The notes under the pieces were generated by a model. The model ran no database searches, was not told the origin of the DNA, and was given only the letters and a program-made list of their open reading frames with translations. The position numbers and the translations under genes are program-made. From NCBI RefSeq assembly GCF_003258515.1, contig NZ_QGEH01000001.1, positions 2,790,001-2,854,000 on the forward strand: a stretch of 64,000 bases of DNA, read 5' to 3'. Below are positions 53,359 through 62,423 of the stretch, piece after piece; the first letter of the stretch is position 1; every line of letters starts with the position of its first letter. The stretch comes from Marinobacter bohaiensis. GTDB taxonomy: Bacteria > Pseudomonadota > Gammaproteobacteria > Pseudomonadales > Oleiphilaceae.

Positions 53359-55269
53359 ATGGTAGCCGAGACGCCAACCCAGCACCCCCAGAACACCCGC
53401 GCGATCATGGCGTTCCTGCGCGAGCACACGCCGTTTGCCAACATGGACGAAGCCCATCTGGCGCACTTCGCCGAACATGCCTCGCTGCGTTTCTTCGCCG
53501 ACAACGATGTGGTCCTGTCTCCCGACGAAGGGCCGGTCCGGACGTTCAACGTGGTCAAGCAGGGGCTGATCCGCGGCGAACGCAATGGCAAGGACGGCGA
53601 GCCCGTCACAACCTTCGAGATCAGCCAGGGGGAATGCTTCCCTCTGGCGGCGCTTATCGGCGAGCGCCCCACCCGGACCCTGCACCGGGCCCACGGTGAC
53701 ACCTTCTGCCTGAGCCTGGACCACGATGCCTTCGTCACCCTGTTTTCGGAAAGCGATCCGTTCCGGGATTTCTGCCTGCGCGGGGTCAGCAGCCTGCTGG
53801 ACCAGGTCAACCAGCGCATCCAGTCCGGCGCCATGGCGTCGATCAGCCCGACCCATTCGCTGGATACACCGCTGGAACGCTACGCCCTGCGTAACCCCAT
53901 CGTCTGCTCGCCGGACAGCCCGGTGCGCAAGGCGGTTGCCCGCATGCACGAGAACGACGTGGGCAGCATCGTCGTGACCAACGACGCCCGCCAGCCCGTC
54001 GGCATCTTTACCCTGCGGGACCTGCGCACGATGGTGGCTGAGCAGACCGCCACCCTGGAAACCCCGATCCGCCAGGTGATGACGCCGGATCCGCACCGGT
54101 TGCTGGTCGTCGCCGACGCGTTCCAGGCCGCCATGCTGATGGCCGAACACCACTTTGCCCACCTGTGCCTGGTGGACGAGGAAGATACCCTGGTCGGCGT
54201 CGTGTCCCAGCGAGACCTGTTCTCCCTGCAGCGGGTGGATCTGGTCCACCTGGCCCGTACCATCGCCACCGCCACTCACCTGCGCACGCTGGTGAGCCTC
54301 CGCGCCCAGGTGTCCCGCCTGGTGGACACCATGCTCGCCCACGGGGCCGATTCCGGGCAGATCGTCAAGATCATCACCACCCTCAACGACGTGACCGTAC
54401 GACGGGTGCTGGAACTGAACATAGAGCGCAACGACCCCGGCATACCTTTTACCTGGCTGACGTTCGGCAGCGAGGGACGCCAGGAGCAGACGCTGCTGAC
54501 CGACCAGGACAACGGGATCCTGTTCGACCCACCCGACGGCATGACCGGAGACGAGGTACGCGAACGGCTCCTGCCCTTTGCCGAGACGGTCAACCAGGAG
54601 CTGGCCGAATGCGGCTTTACCCTGTGCAAGGGCAACATCATGGCCAGCAATCCGAAGCTGTGCCTGAGCAGCCGCGAATGGGACGACTGGTTTGTCCGCT
54701 TCATTGACGCGTCGACACCGCAGAACCTGGTGTACTCCTCGATCTTTCTCGACATGCGCGCGGTGTTCGGCCCTCGCGAGCCGCTGGAGCAGTTGCAGGA
54801 ACGGATCGTCAAGCGCATCACCAAGAACGACCTGTTCCAGAAAATGCTGGCCGGCAATGCAGTCACCCGCCGCCCGCCGCTGACCATTTTTCGCGGCTTC
54901 CGCTACGCCAGCGACGGCGAAAAGAACACCCTGGACCTGAAGCGCCAGGGGCTGGCGCCATTCGTGGAATCGGTGCGGGTCTTCGCGCTGGCCAACGGCA
55001 TCACCGAGGCCAACACGGTGGAGCGCATGGAGCTACTCGCCCGTCAGGGTGTGTTCGACCGCAAGGACGCCAACGCCTGGAAGGAAGCCTACGGACTGAT
55101 CCAGGCCATCCGCATGCGGGCCCATCAGGAGCAGGCGCGCCAGGGCCTGGCGCTCAACAACTACATCAACCCCGACGACCTGAACCCGTTGGACCGGCGC
55201 ATTCTGCGCGAATCCTTCCGCCAGGCCCAACGGCTCCAGCAAAAGCTGGAAGTCACCTATCAGCTGTAG
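53359..55269 (+). CDS. CBS-domain DUF294 nucleotidyltransferase-like signalling protein
   Basis: ATG 53359 gives 636 residues; a longer frame upstream crosses non-coding sequence and was trimmed. The order is a cyclic-nucleotide-binding-like domain (about 15-145), two CBS motifs (about 175-300), a putative nucleotidyltransferase (DUF294, about 330-470) and its helical C-terminal partner domain (about 490-636). The nucleotidyltransferase signature GSEGRQEQTLLTDQDNGILF starts at residue 370 with both acidic residues kept. Related proteins sit beside the acetate symporter genes in Pseudomonas and Vibrio. The adenylate-sensing CBS pair suggests a link to energy state. Its substrate is unknown. 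Confidence 0.9.
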   Translation: MVAETPTQHPQNTRAIMAFLREHTPFANMDEAHLAHFAEHASLRFFADNDVVLSPDEGPVRTFNVVKQGLIRGERNGKDGEPVTTFEISQGECFPLAALIGERPTRTLHRAHGDTFCLSLDHDAFVTLFSESDPFRDFCLRGVSSLLDQVNQRIQSGAMASISPTHSLDTPLERYALRNPIVCSPDSPVRKAVARMHENDVGSIVVTNDARQPVGIFTLRDLRTMVAEQTATLETPIRQVMTPDPHRLLVVADAFQAAMLMAEHHFAHLCLVDEEDTLVGVVSQRDLFSLQRVDLVHLARTIATATHLRTLVSLRAQVSRLVDTMLAHGADSGQIVKIITTLNDVTVRRVLELNIERNDPGIPFTWLTFGSEGRQEQTLLTDQDNGILFDPPDGMTGDEVRERLLPFAETVNQELAECGFTLCKGNIMASNPKLCLSSREWDDWFVRFIDASTPQNLVYSSIFLDMRAVFGPREPLEQLQERIVKRITKNDLFQKMLAGNAVTRRPPLTIFRGFRYASDGEKNTLDLKRQGLAPFVESVRVFALANGITEANTVERMELLARQGVFDRKDANAWKEAYGLIQAIRMRAHQEQARQGLALNNYINPDDLNPLDRRILRESFRQAQRLQQKLEVTYQL

Positions 55270-55986
55270 ATGCCCATGTTCGATCGCCTGAAACACTGGT
55301 TCAGCCAAGTTGCGCTAAAGAAGGACGCCGGGAAGCTGGACCCCGCGCACCTGCCGACGGCCAAGCGTGCCGGTGACACGCCGTTCGAGGAGCAGCGACT
55401 GATCGTACTGGACCTGGAAACCACGGGACTCAACACGGGAAAGGACCAGGTCATTGCCATCGGCGCGGTGGCCATCGACAGACTCAGCATTCCCCTGCGT
55501 GATCAGTTCGATCTCGTCCTGCGGCGCCCGGAACTCGATATACGGGAAACGGTGCTGATCCACGGCATCGGCCCGGAGGCGCTGACCCGCGGCCACGAGA
55601 CCGAGGAAGCCCTGCTGCGCCTGCTGCTGTGGATGGACGGCGATCCCGTGCTCGCCTTCCACGCCGACTTCGACCGGCGCTTCCTGGAGCGGACCCTGAA
55701 AACCCAGCTCGGCTACGGCGCCAGTCACACCTGGCTCGACGTGGCGGAAATCCTGCCCGCTCTCTTTCCCGGCGCCCTGCCCGACAAGGCGCGGCTCGAC
55801 GACTGGGTCGACCATTTCGCGCTGGAGGTCAGCGAACGCCACCACGCCGCCGCCGATGCCATGGCCACCGCGGAACTGGCTCTCATTGCCCTGCACTACG
55901 CCCGTCGCCAGGGCATCGAATCGCTCGGGCAACTGGAACATAAGCTGCGTGTCGGACGTCGGCTGAAGTCCATGAAATCCCATTGA
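55270..55986 (+). CDS. DnaQ-like 3'-5' exonuclease (DEDDh)
   Basis: This 238-residue protein belongs to the DEDDh exonuclease group. Motif I is LIVLDLETTGLNTGKDQVIAIGAVAID (Asp48, Glu50), motif II lies in AFHADFDRRFLERTL and motif III is HHAAADAMATAELAL with the catalytic His and Asp. The ATG follows the CBS gene stop directly (TAGATG), so the two are translationally linked. It is not the polymerase III epsilon subunit, which would be larger and paired with rnhA. Its role in the symporter locus is unexplained but the pairing is conserved in relatives. Confidence 0.92.
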   Translation: MPMFDRLKHWFSQVALKKDAGKLDPAHLPTAKRAGDTPFEEQRLIVLDLETTGLNTGKDQVIAIGAVAIDRLSIPLRDQFDLVLRRPELDIRETVLIHGIGPEALTRGHETEEALLRLLLWMDGDPVLAFHADFDRRFLERTLKTQLGYGASHTWLDVAEILPALFPGALPDKARLDDWVDHFALEVSERHHAAADAMATAELALIALHYARRQGIESLGQLEHKLRVGRRLKSMKSH

Positions 55987-56041
55987 ATTTTGCTATCCGG
56001 CGCACGTCGGGCCGAGCAAAACCCACCGTTGAAAAGAGTTT

Positions 56042-56065
56042 TAAGAACTAATGATTGCGTTCTTA
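56042..56065. promoter_or_regulatory. Inverted repeat upstream of the DUF4212-symporter operon
   Basis: TAAGAAC (56042-56048) faces GTTCTTA (56059-56065) across 10 bp, about 145-165 bp before the DUF4212 ATG. The left arm belongs to TTTAAGAACTAATG, nearly identical to TTTAAGACTAATG (minus strand) upstream of the CBS/DUF294 gene. A regulator-binding site is inferred. Confidence 0.45.
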
Positions 56066-56112
56066 GACTTTTTGCCAATATCTATCAGCCCGGGCAGGGG
56101 TAGAGTCTGATA

Positions 56113-56142
56113 TTGGGAAAAATGGAAGAAAATTAATTATAA
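56113..56142 (+). promoter_or_regulatory. Candidate sigma-70 promoter of the DUF4212-symporter operon
   Basis: TTGGGA (56113-56118), an 18-bp AT-rich spacer and TTATAA (56137-56142), with a leader of about 60 bases. It lies some 48 bp downstream of the inverted repeat at 56042-56065. Confidence 0.35.
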
Positions 56143-56208
56143 CGTTCCATTCCAAAAAAAGGCCTACCAATTCAACTTGTTCAATAAAAACAACATTGGA
56201 GAGCTGCA

Positions 56209-56472
56209 ATGTCGCACAACCCCGAAAACGCAGTGAAATACTGGAAGGCAAACCTCCGGCTCATTGTCGGATGCCTGGTCGTCTGGGCCTTCGTGTCCTA
56301 CGGCTGCGGAATGCTCTTCCGCCCCCTCCTGGCCGGCATCAGTGTCGGCGGTACTGACCTCGGATTCTGGTTCGCCCAGCAAGGCTCGATCATCACGTTC
56401 ATTGTCCTGATCTTTTTCTATGCCTGGAGAATGAACGCGCTCGACCGAAAATTCGGCCTGCATGAGGAGTAA
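56209..56472 (+). CDS. DUF4212 protein, sodium/solute symporter small subunit
   Basis: This 87-residue protein has two transmembrane helices (about residues 18-38 and 56-74). The start NAVKYWKANLRLIVGCLVVWAFVSYGCG and the ending FFYAWRMNALDRKFG are typical of DUF4212, the small partner of VC_2705-type symporters. It sits five bases upstream of the large subunit and is presumably co-translated with it. Its exact role (stability or coupling) is not established. Confidence 0.93.
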   Translation: MSHNPENAVKYWKANLRLIVGCLVVWAFVSYGCGMLFRPLLAGISVGGTDLGFWFAQQGSIITFIVLIFFYAWRMNALDRKFGLHEE

Positions 56473-56477
56473 GACCG

Positions 56478-58244
56478 ATGAGCCAGTTTGCGATTAACCT
56501 ATTGTTCGTCGGGGGCTCCTTTGCCCTCTACATTGCCATCGCCATCTGGGCGAAAGCCGGCAGCACCAAGGACTTCTACGTGGCCGGTGGCGGTGTCCAT
56601 CCGATCACCAACGGTGCGGCGATCGGCGCCGACTGGATGTCCGCGGCATCCTTCATTTCCATGGCGGGCCTGATTGCCGCCGGTGGTTACGCCAACTCCA
56701 CGTTCCTCATGGGCTGGACCGGCGGTTACGTGTTGCTGGCCATGCTGCTGGCGCCCTACCTGCGCAAGTTCGGCAAGTTCACGGTGCCCGAGTTCATCGG
56801 TGACCGCTTCTACAGCAAGAACGCCCGCATGGTGGCGGTGGTCTGCCTGATCGTGGCGTCGGTCACCTACGTTATCGGCCAGATGGCCGGTGCCGGTGTG
56901 GCCTTCTCCCGCTTCCTGGAAGTAGACGCCACCATGGGTCTGATCATTGCCGCGGTGGTTGTCTTCGTCTACGCCGTATTGGGCGGTATGAAAGGCATCA
57001 CCTACACTCAGGTCGCGCAGTACTGCGTGCTGATCATCGCCTACACCATTCCTGCGATCTTCATCTCGCTGGAACTGACCGGCAATCCGATCCCGGCCCT
57101 GGGCCTGTTCTCCGATCACAGCGCCTCCGGCATGCCGATCCTGGAGAAACTCAACCAGGTCATCACCGACCTGGGCTTCAATGAGTACACGGCGGATGTG
57201 GACAACAAGCTCAACATGGTGCTGTTCACCCTGTCGCTGATGATCGGTACCGCCGGCCTGCCACACGTCATCATCCGCTTCTTCACGGTACCGAAGGTGG
57301 CTGATGCGCGCTGGTCCGCAGGCTGGGCCCTGGTGTTTATCGCCCTGCTCTACCTGACCGCACCGGCCGTTGCTTCCATGGCGCGCCTGAACCTGATGAA
57401 CACCATCTATCCGGAAGGCCCGTCTTCCGAGCCCATCCAGTACGACGATCGTCCCAACTGGGTGAAGGAGTGGGAAGTCACCGGGCTGATCCAGTACACG
57501 GACAAGAACAACGACGGCCGTATCCAACTCTACAATGACGTGCCGGCTTTCCAGAGCGAGGCCCAGGCCCGCGGATGGCAGGGTAACGAGCTGGAGGTCA
57601 ACCGGGACATCCTGGTGCTGGCCAACCCGGAGATCGCCAACCTGCCCGGCTGGGTCATCGGCCTGATTGCCGCGGGTGGTCTAGCAGCCGCCCTGTCGAC
57701 GGCGGCGGGGCTGCTGCTGGCGATCTCCTCGGCGGTCAGTCACGACCTCATCAAGGGTGCGTTTAACCCGAACATTTCGGAGAAAGGCGAGCTGCTGGCC
57801 GCGCGGATATCCATGTCCGTGGCCATCGTCGTGGCCACGTACCTGGGGGCCAATCCGCCCGGGTTTGCAGCCCAGGTGGTGGCGCTGGCCTTCGGTATTG
57901 CCGCGGCGTCGCTGTTCCCCGCCCTGATGATGGGGATCTTCTCCAAGCGGGTGAACAACAAGGGCGCCATCGCCGGCATGCTGACCGGTCTGGCCTTCAC
58001 CCTGGTCTACATCTTCGTCTACAAGGGCTGGCTGTTCATCCCGGGCACCAACAACCTGGCGGATACGCCGGAGAATTGGGTCCTGGGCATTTCGCCGCTG
58101 TCCATCGGTGCGGTGGGTGCCGTCATCAACTTTGTGGTGGCGTTCTCCGTATCCTCGGCAACCGAGGAGCCGCCGGTCGAGATCCAGGAACTGGTCGAAA
58201 GCGTGCGTTACCCCCGCGGTGCCGGCGACGCAGTCGACCATTAA
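56478..58244 (+). CDS. VC_2705 family sodium:solute symporter (acetate-type)
   Basis: This is a 588-residue SLC5/SSS transporter with about 13 hydrophobic helices. Signatures include STKDFYVAGGGVHPITNGAAIGADWMSAASFISMAG and the sodium-site regions GTAGLPHVIIRFFTVP and AGGLAAALSTAAGLLLAISSAVSHDL. A soluble insertion (about residues 310-390) contains DKNNDGRIQLY, an EF-hand-like loop common in this subfamily. The close relative ActP moves acetate, so a small carboxylate is likely; the substrate is not proven. A good terminator follows. Confidence 0.93.
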   Translation: MSQFAINLLFVGGSFALYIAIAIWAKAGSTKDFYVAGGGVHPITNGAAIGADWMSAASFISMAGLIAAGGYANSTFLMGWTGGYVLLAMLLAPYLRKFGKFTVPEFIGDRFYSKNARMVAVVCLIVASVTYVIGQMAGAGVAFSRFLEVDATMGLIIAAVVVFVYAVLGGMKGITYTQVAQYCVLIIAYTIPAIFISLELTGNPIPALGLFSDHSASGMPILEKLNQVITDLGFNEYTADVDNKLNMVLFTLSLMIGTAGLPHVIIRFFTVPKVADARWSAGWALVFIALLYLTAPAVASMARLNLMNTIYPEGPSSEPIQYDDRPNWVKEWEVTGLIQYTDKNNDGRIQLYNDVPAFQSEAQARGWQGNELEVNRDILVLANPEIANLPGWVIGLIAAGGLAAALSTAAGLLLAISSAVSHDLIKGAFNPNISEKGELLAARISMSVAIVVATYLGANPPGFAAQVVALAFGIAAASLFPALMMGIFSKRVNNKGAIAGMLTGLAFTLVYIFVYKGWLFIPGTNNLADTPENWVLGISPLSIGAVGAVINFVVAFSVSSATEEPPVEIQELVESVRYPRGAGDAVDH

Positions 58245-58286
58245 GACGAAATGTAGTTCAATGCAGCGTGCTGCATGACGCTAACG

Positions 58287-58322
58287 AACGGGCTTCCCTT
58301 GCGGGGGAAGCCCGTTTTATTT
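58287..58322 (+). terminator. Rho-independent terminator after the symporter gene
   Basis: AACGGGCTTCCC (58287-58298) pairs fully with GGGAAGCCCGTT (58305-58316) across a 6-base loop, continuing into TTTTATTT. It lies about 43 bp after the symporter stop. Confidence 0.9.
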
Positions 58323-58333
58323 AAGGAATACCG

Positions 58334-58837
58334 ATGTTCTGGAATTTTGTCGCAACCATCTTTGCAGGCCTGGGAGCCGCCGGCCTGGCCTACGGTATCC
58401 GCGCGGCCACCCGCAATCGCGCACCGCGCTGGCTGGTGCCGGTGTTCGCCGGAGCGGGCATGCTGGGGTTCCTGGCTCACGGCGAGTACACCTGGTTCGA
58501 TCACAAAAGCGCGCAACTGCCGGACAGCGCTGTGGTGGTCAACAAACAGTCGGAAAGTGCGATCTGGCGCCCCTGGAGCCTGGTGGTGCCACAAGTGGTC
58601 CGGTTTACCGTTCTCGATACAAACAGTATCGTTCGCACGGATCAGAACCCCGACGTGGTGACCTTTTACCTGTACCAGTTCGAAAAGTCCTATACTGATG
58701 CGGTAACCGAGCAGGTGTATCTGCTCAACTGCGCGTCGCAGGAGCTGGTTCCGGTCAATGACGAAGGCAAGGCGGAAACCCAGTCCCTGATGGAGCTGAG
58801 CGACGACGACCGCCTTCTCGGGGCGGCCTGCAGCTGA
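58334..58837 (+). CDS. Hypothetical membrane-anchored protein
   Basis: This 167-residue protein starts at ATG 58334 with AAGGA about six bases upstream. It has one or two N-terminal hydrophobic helices (about residues 5-22 and 33-50). The rest is soluble: WFDHKSAQLPDSAVVVNKQSESAIWRPWSLVVPQV and a Cys-containing segment near LLNCASQELVPV. I do not recognise a family with certainty. It lies between the symporter terminator and the sensor-kinase gene, so it has its own promoter or depends on read-through. A link to acetate sensing is only positional. Confidence 0.8.
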   Translation: MFWNFVATIFAGLGAAGLAYGIRAATRNRAPRWLVPVFAGAGMLGFLAHGEYTWFDHKSAQLPDSAVVVNKQSESAIWRPWSLVVPQVVRFTVLDTNSIVRTDQNPDVVTFYLYQFEKSYTDAVTEQVYLLNCASQELVPVNDEGKAETQSLMELSDDDRLLGAACS

Positions 58838-58894
58838 CGCCGAAGCTCCGATCACGATCCATTTTTCCCCCGAATTCCACAGCGAAGTCCGTCT

Positions 58895-61800
58895 ATGCTG
58901 AGTGGCTGGTTACTCGTCCTCATTTCATTCTGCTATATCTCCCTGCTGTTCTTTATTGCCTGGGCGGGAGACCGCCATTCCGGACTCTATCGGCGCCGGT
59001 TTGCGCGCACCCACATCTATGCCCTGTCACTGGCGGTCTACTTCACCTCATGGACCTTCTACGGCGCCGTTGGCCGGGCCAGCCAGGAAGGTCTGGCCTT
59101 CCTGCCGATCTACCTCGGCCCGCTGCTGATCTTCCTGTTCGGTTCCACCCTGCTGCGACGCATCATCTACATCAGTAAACGCAGCAACAGCACATCGATC
59201 GCCGACTTTATCGCCTCACGCTACGGCAAGTCCCAATCCTTGGCGGCGCTGATCTCAGTCTTCGCACTGGTGGGCAGCGTGCCCTACATTGCGCTGCAGC
59301 TAAAAGCCATCGCCATGGGCTTCAACGTGCTGTCGGAGCCGGATGGACTGTATCGACCATCGCTGACTGAAGGCATCTGGAACGACTCGGCCTGGTACAT
59401 CACGCTGGCGCTGGCCGCGTTCACCGTGCTTTTCGGCACGCGGCACCTGGAGTCCACGGAGCACCACCGGGGCATGATCCAGGCGGTGGCGTTCGAGTCG
59501 GTGATCAAACTGGTGGCGTTCGTAGCGGTAGGCCTGTTTGTCGGCTACGGCCTTTATGACGGCTTCGGCGACCTGTTCGGACGTATCCGGGACGCCGACC
59601 TCGTGGGACAGCTCACCACGGACGGCATCCAGCCCATTGCCTTCGCGACCCAGACTCTCGTGGCCATGCTGGCCATCATCTGCCTGCCACGACAGTTCCA
59701 CGTCATGGTGGTGGAGAATACCGATCATCGTGATCTGGATACCGCACGCTGGGCCATGCCGGCCTACCTGGTCATCGCCAGCGCGTTCGTGGTGCCCATC
59801 GCGGCGGCCGGGCTGCTCTCGCCCACCGCCTCCAGCACCAACCCGGACGTGATGATCCTGAGCCTGCCCATACTGGCCGGAGAGCAGTGGCTGGCGGTAC
59901 TCGCGTTCCTGGGGGGCGGCTCCGCGGCCGCGGCGATGGTGATCGTCTGCGCCGTGGCCATTGCCACCATGGTCAGCAACGAGATCATCATGCCCGCCCT
60001 GCTCAAGTTCTTTCACCCGCGAATGAGCCGCCGGGGCGATCTGAGTTATCTGCTGCTGGCCATCCGGCGGGTGGCCATCTTCGTGGTCCTGCTGACCGCC
60101 TATGGCTTCTACCGCCTGGCGGGCGCCGACTACAGCCTGACCGCATTCGGACTGCTGTCCTTCGCCGCCGCCGCCCAGTTTGGCCCGGCGCTGGTGGGCG
60201 GCATCCTGTGGCGGCGTGGCAACCATACCGGTGCGGTATGGGGCCTTGCGGTGGGTTTCCTGCTGTGGACCTACACCCTGCTGATCCCCACGCTGGCCTC
60301 CACCGGCTGGCTGGGCGACTCACTGATCGACAGTGGTTTCATGGGCATGGGCTGGACGCGGCCCACGGCGCTGTTCGGACTGGAACTGGACCAGATCAGC
60401 CATGGCATTATCTGGAGTCTCGGCTGCAACACCCTGCTCTATGTCGTGCTGTCGCTGTTCACCCGCCAACGGGTTCGTGAAAAGATCCAGATTGCGTCCT
60501 TCTTCCATGATCCCGAGCCCAAGGCCGACAGCCCGCAGCAACAGGTCTGGGAAGGCGAGATCCTGACCTCCGACCTCCAGGCCGTCGCCGATCGCTTCAT
60601 GGGCGAAGAACGGGCCTTTACCCTGTTCCGCAATTATGAGCGACGCAACGCCACCCGCCTGTCGCCCCAGCGCCCGGCCAGCACCCATCTGATGAAGTAC
60701 GTGGAGCGCCAGCTTGCATCGGTGATCGGGGCGTCCACGGCACGGGTGGTGCTGGAATCCACGCTGACCGGGCGCGACATGCAGATCGAAGACGTGGTCA
60801 GCATTGTCGACGAAGCCTCCCAAGCGATGACCTTCAGCCGCGAACTGCTGCAATCGGCCATCGAGAACATCAGCCTGGGTGTGGCCGTGGTCAATCATCA
60901 GCAGCAACTGGTGGTCTGGAACCAGCGCTACCTGGAGATGTTCAACTATCCGCGCGGCTTCGTTCGCGCCGGACGTCCGTTCGCCGACCTGATCCGCTAC
61001 AACATGGTCACCAACCTGCCTGCCCGCAAGGTCGATGAGCTGGTGGAATACCGTCTGCACTGCATGCGCGAAGGACTGGCGTTTGGCGACGAGCAGCACC
61101 GGCCCGACGGCACGATCCTGCAGATCGAAGGCAGCCCGATTCCCGGCGGCGGCTACGTCACGACGTTTCAGGACATCACGCCCATGCGGCGAACCGAACA
61201 GGCCCTGAAAGAGACCAACATCTACCTTGAGCAACGGGTCAAGGAGCGCACCCAGGAACTGCAGGTGCTGAACGAGCAGTTGCTCAACGCCAAGTCAGTC
61301 GCCGAGCAGGCCAACGTCAGCAAGACTCGCTTCCTCGCGTCGGCCAGCCATGATCTGCTGCAACCGCTGAATGCCGCCCGGCTTTTCACCTCCGCCCTGG
61401 CTGGCAAGGCGTCGGGCACCGAGCTGAAAGATCTGGTCGACCACATCGACAGCTCGCTGGAGGCGGCTGAGGAGATCATCAGCACCCTGCTCGACATCTC
61501 CAAGCTGGACGCCGGCGCCCTGGAACCGAAACGGTCGAGCTTCGCGCTCAGCGATATGCTGCGGCACCTGTCAGCGGAATTCTCGGCCATTGCCCAGGAG
61601 CAGTCGCTGGCGCTGGAGATGGTGCCCTGCTCCGCCTGGGTGTATTCCGACCCCCAACTGCTGCGGCGAGTGGTGCAGAACTTCCTGTCCAACGCCATTC
61701 GCTACACGCCTCAGGGCCGCATCCTGCTCGGGTGCCGCCGACTCAAGGATCATGTGCGCATCGAAGTCTGGGATACCGGTCCGGGCATTCCCGCGGACAA

Positions 61801-62422
61801 ACTCAAGCAGATTTTCGAGGAGTTCCGCCGACTGCAGCAGGCCAGCGACCAGAAAGGTCTGGGCCTGGGCCTGGCGATCGTCGACCGCATCAGTACCATG
61901 CTGGAGCACCCTGTCAACGTGCGCTCAAAGCAGGGCCGCGGCAGCATGTTCAGTATCACCGTACCGCGCGTCGATGCGCCGGTCGAAGAGACGCAGCCCA
62001 AACCGGGCGCCCGGTCCTCGAGCCGTGGACTGTCCAACCTCAAGGATCTGCAGGTCCTGTGCATCGACAATGATGAGAATATACTGGACGGCATGATCGC
62101 CCTGCTCAACAACTGGGGCTGCCGCGTCACGCCGGCACGCAGCCTCGAGGAAGCCCGGGAGGCCCTCAACGGCCACGAACCGGATATCATCCTGGCGGAT
62201 TACCAACTCGACGACGACAGAAACGGCCTGGATGCCATGAACAGCCTGCGCGATGAGATCAACGATGAGATTCCCGGAATCCTGATCACCGGTTACATGG
62301 CCGAGGAGGTACGCAATCGGGCTCTTGAGCTCGGCTACCAGGTGCTCTACAAACCGGTAAAACCGGCCGCTCTGCGCGCCATGGTCAACAAACAGCTGAA
62401 GAAAGCCGTCCAGGGACAATGA
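58895..62422 (+). CDS. SLC5-fused hybrid sensor histidine kinase (CrbS type)
   Basis: This is a 1175-residue membrane sensor. The first 500 residues are a sodium:solute symporter-like domain with about 13 helices, starting LSGWLLVLISFCYISLLFFIAWAGD. They are followed by a linker, a PAS domain (about 650-765), a coiled coil, HisKA with SASHDLLQPLNAARLF (His819) and HATPase (HVRIEVWDTGPGIP, GLGLGLAIVD). The C-terminal receiver has phospho-acceptor Asp1102 (DIILADYQLDDD). The architecture matches CrbS, which in Vibrio cholerae controls acetyl-CoA synthetase through the LuxR-type regulator CrbR. Here the next gene is a REC-TPR protein instead, and no LuxR-type partner is in the window. Confidence 0.93.
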   Translation: MLSGWLLVLISFCYISLLFFIAWAGDRHSGLYRRRFARTHIYALSLAVYFTSWTFYGAVGRASQEGLAFLPIYLGPLLIFLFGSTLLRRIIYISKRSNSTSIADFIASRYGKSQSLAALISVFALVGSVPYIALQLKAIAMGFNVLSEPDGLYRPSLTEGIWNDSAWYITLALAAFTVLFGTRHLESTEHHRGMIQAVAFESVIKLVAFVAVGLFVGYGLYDGFGDLFGRIRDADLVGQLTTDGIQPIAFATQTLVAMLAIICLPRQFHVMVVENTDHRDLDTARWAMPAYLVIASAFVVPIAAAGLLSPTASSTNPDVMILSLPILAGEQWLAVLAFLGGGSAAAAMVIVCAVAIATMVSNEIIMPALLKFFHPRMSRRGDLSYLLLAIRRVAIFVVLLTAYGFYRLAGADYSLTAFGLLSFAAAAQFGPALVGGILWRRGNHTGAVWGLAVGFLLWTYTLLIPTLASTGWLGDSLIDSGFMGMGWTRPTALFGLELDQISHGIIWSLGCNTLLYVVLSLFTRQRVREKIQIASFFHDPEPKADSPQQQVWEGEILTSDLQAVADRFMGEERAFTLFRNYERRNATRLSPQRPASTHLMKYVERQLASVIGASTARVVLESTLTGRDMQIEDVVSIVDEASQAMTFSRELLQSAIENISLGVAVVNHQQQLVVWNQRYLEMFNYPRGFVRAGRPFADLIRYNMVTNLPARKVDELVEYRLHCMREGLAFGDEQHRPDGTILQIEGSPIPGGGYVTTFQDITPMRRTEQALKETNIYLEQRVKERTQELQVLNEQLLNAKSVAEQANVSKTRFLASASHDLLQPLNAARLFTSALAGKASGTELKDLVDHIDSSLEAAEEIISTLLDISKLDAGALEPKRSSFALSDMLRHLSAEFSAIAQEQSLALEMVPCSAWVYSDPQLLRRVVQNFLSNAIRYTPQGRILLGCRRLKDHVRIEVWDTGPGIPADKLKQIFEEFRRLQQASDQKGLGLGLAIVDRISTMLEHPVNVRSKQGRGSMFSITVPRVDAPVEETQPKPGARSSSRGLSNLKDLQVLCIDNDENILDGMIALLNNWGCRVTPARSLEEAREALNGHEPDIILADYQLDDDRNGLDAMNSLRDEINDEIPGILITGYMAEEVRNRALELGYQVLYKPVKPAALRAMVNKQLKKAVQGQ

Positions 62423-62423
62423 C

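Noticed and set aside
53285-53365. 26-codon plus-strand leader frame ending across the CBS/DUF294 start codon
   Set aside because: The ATGGTAG overlap suggests coupling, but there is no ribosome-binding site and the peptide is low-complexity. I kept it only as a note.
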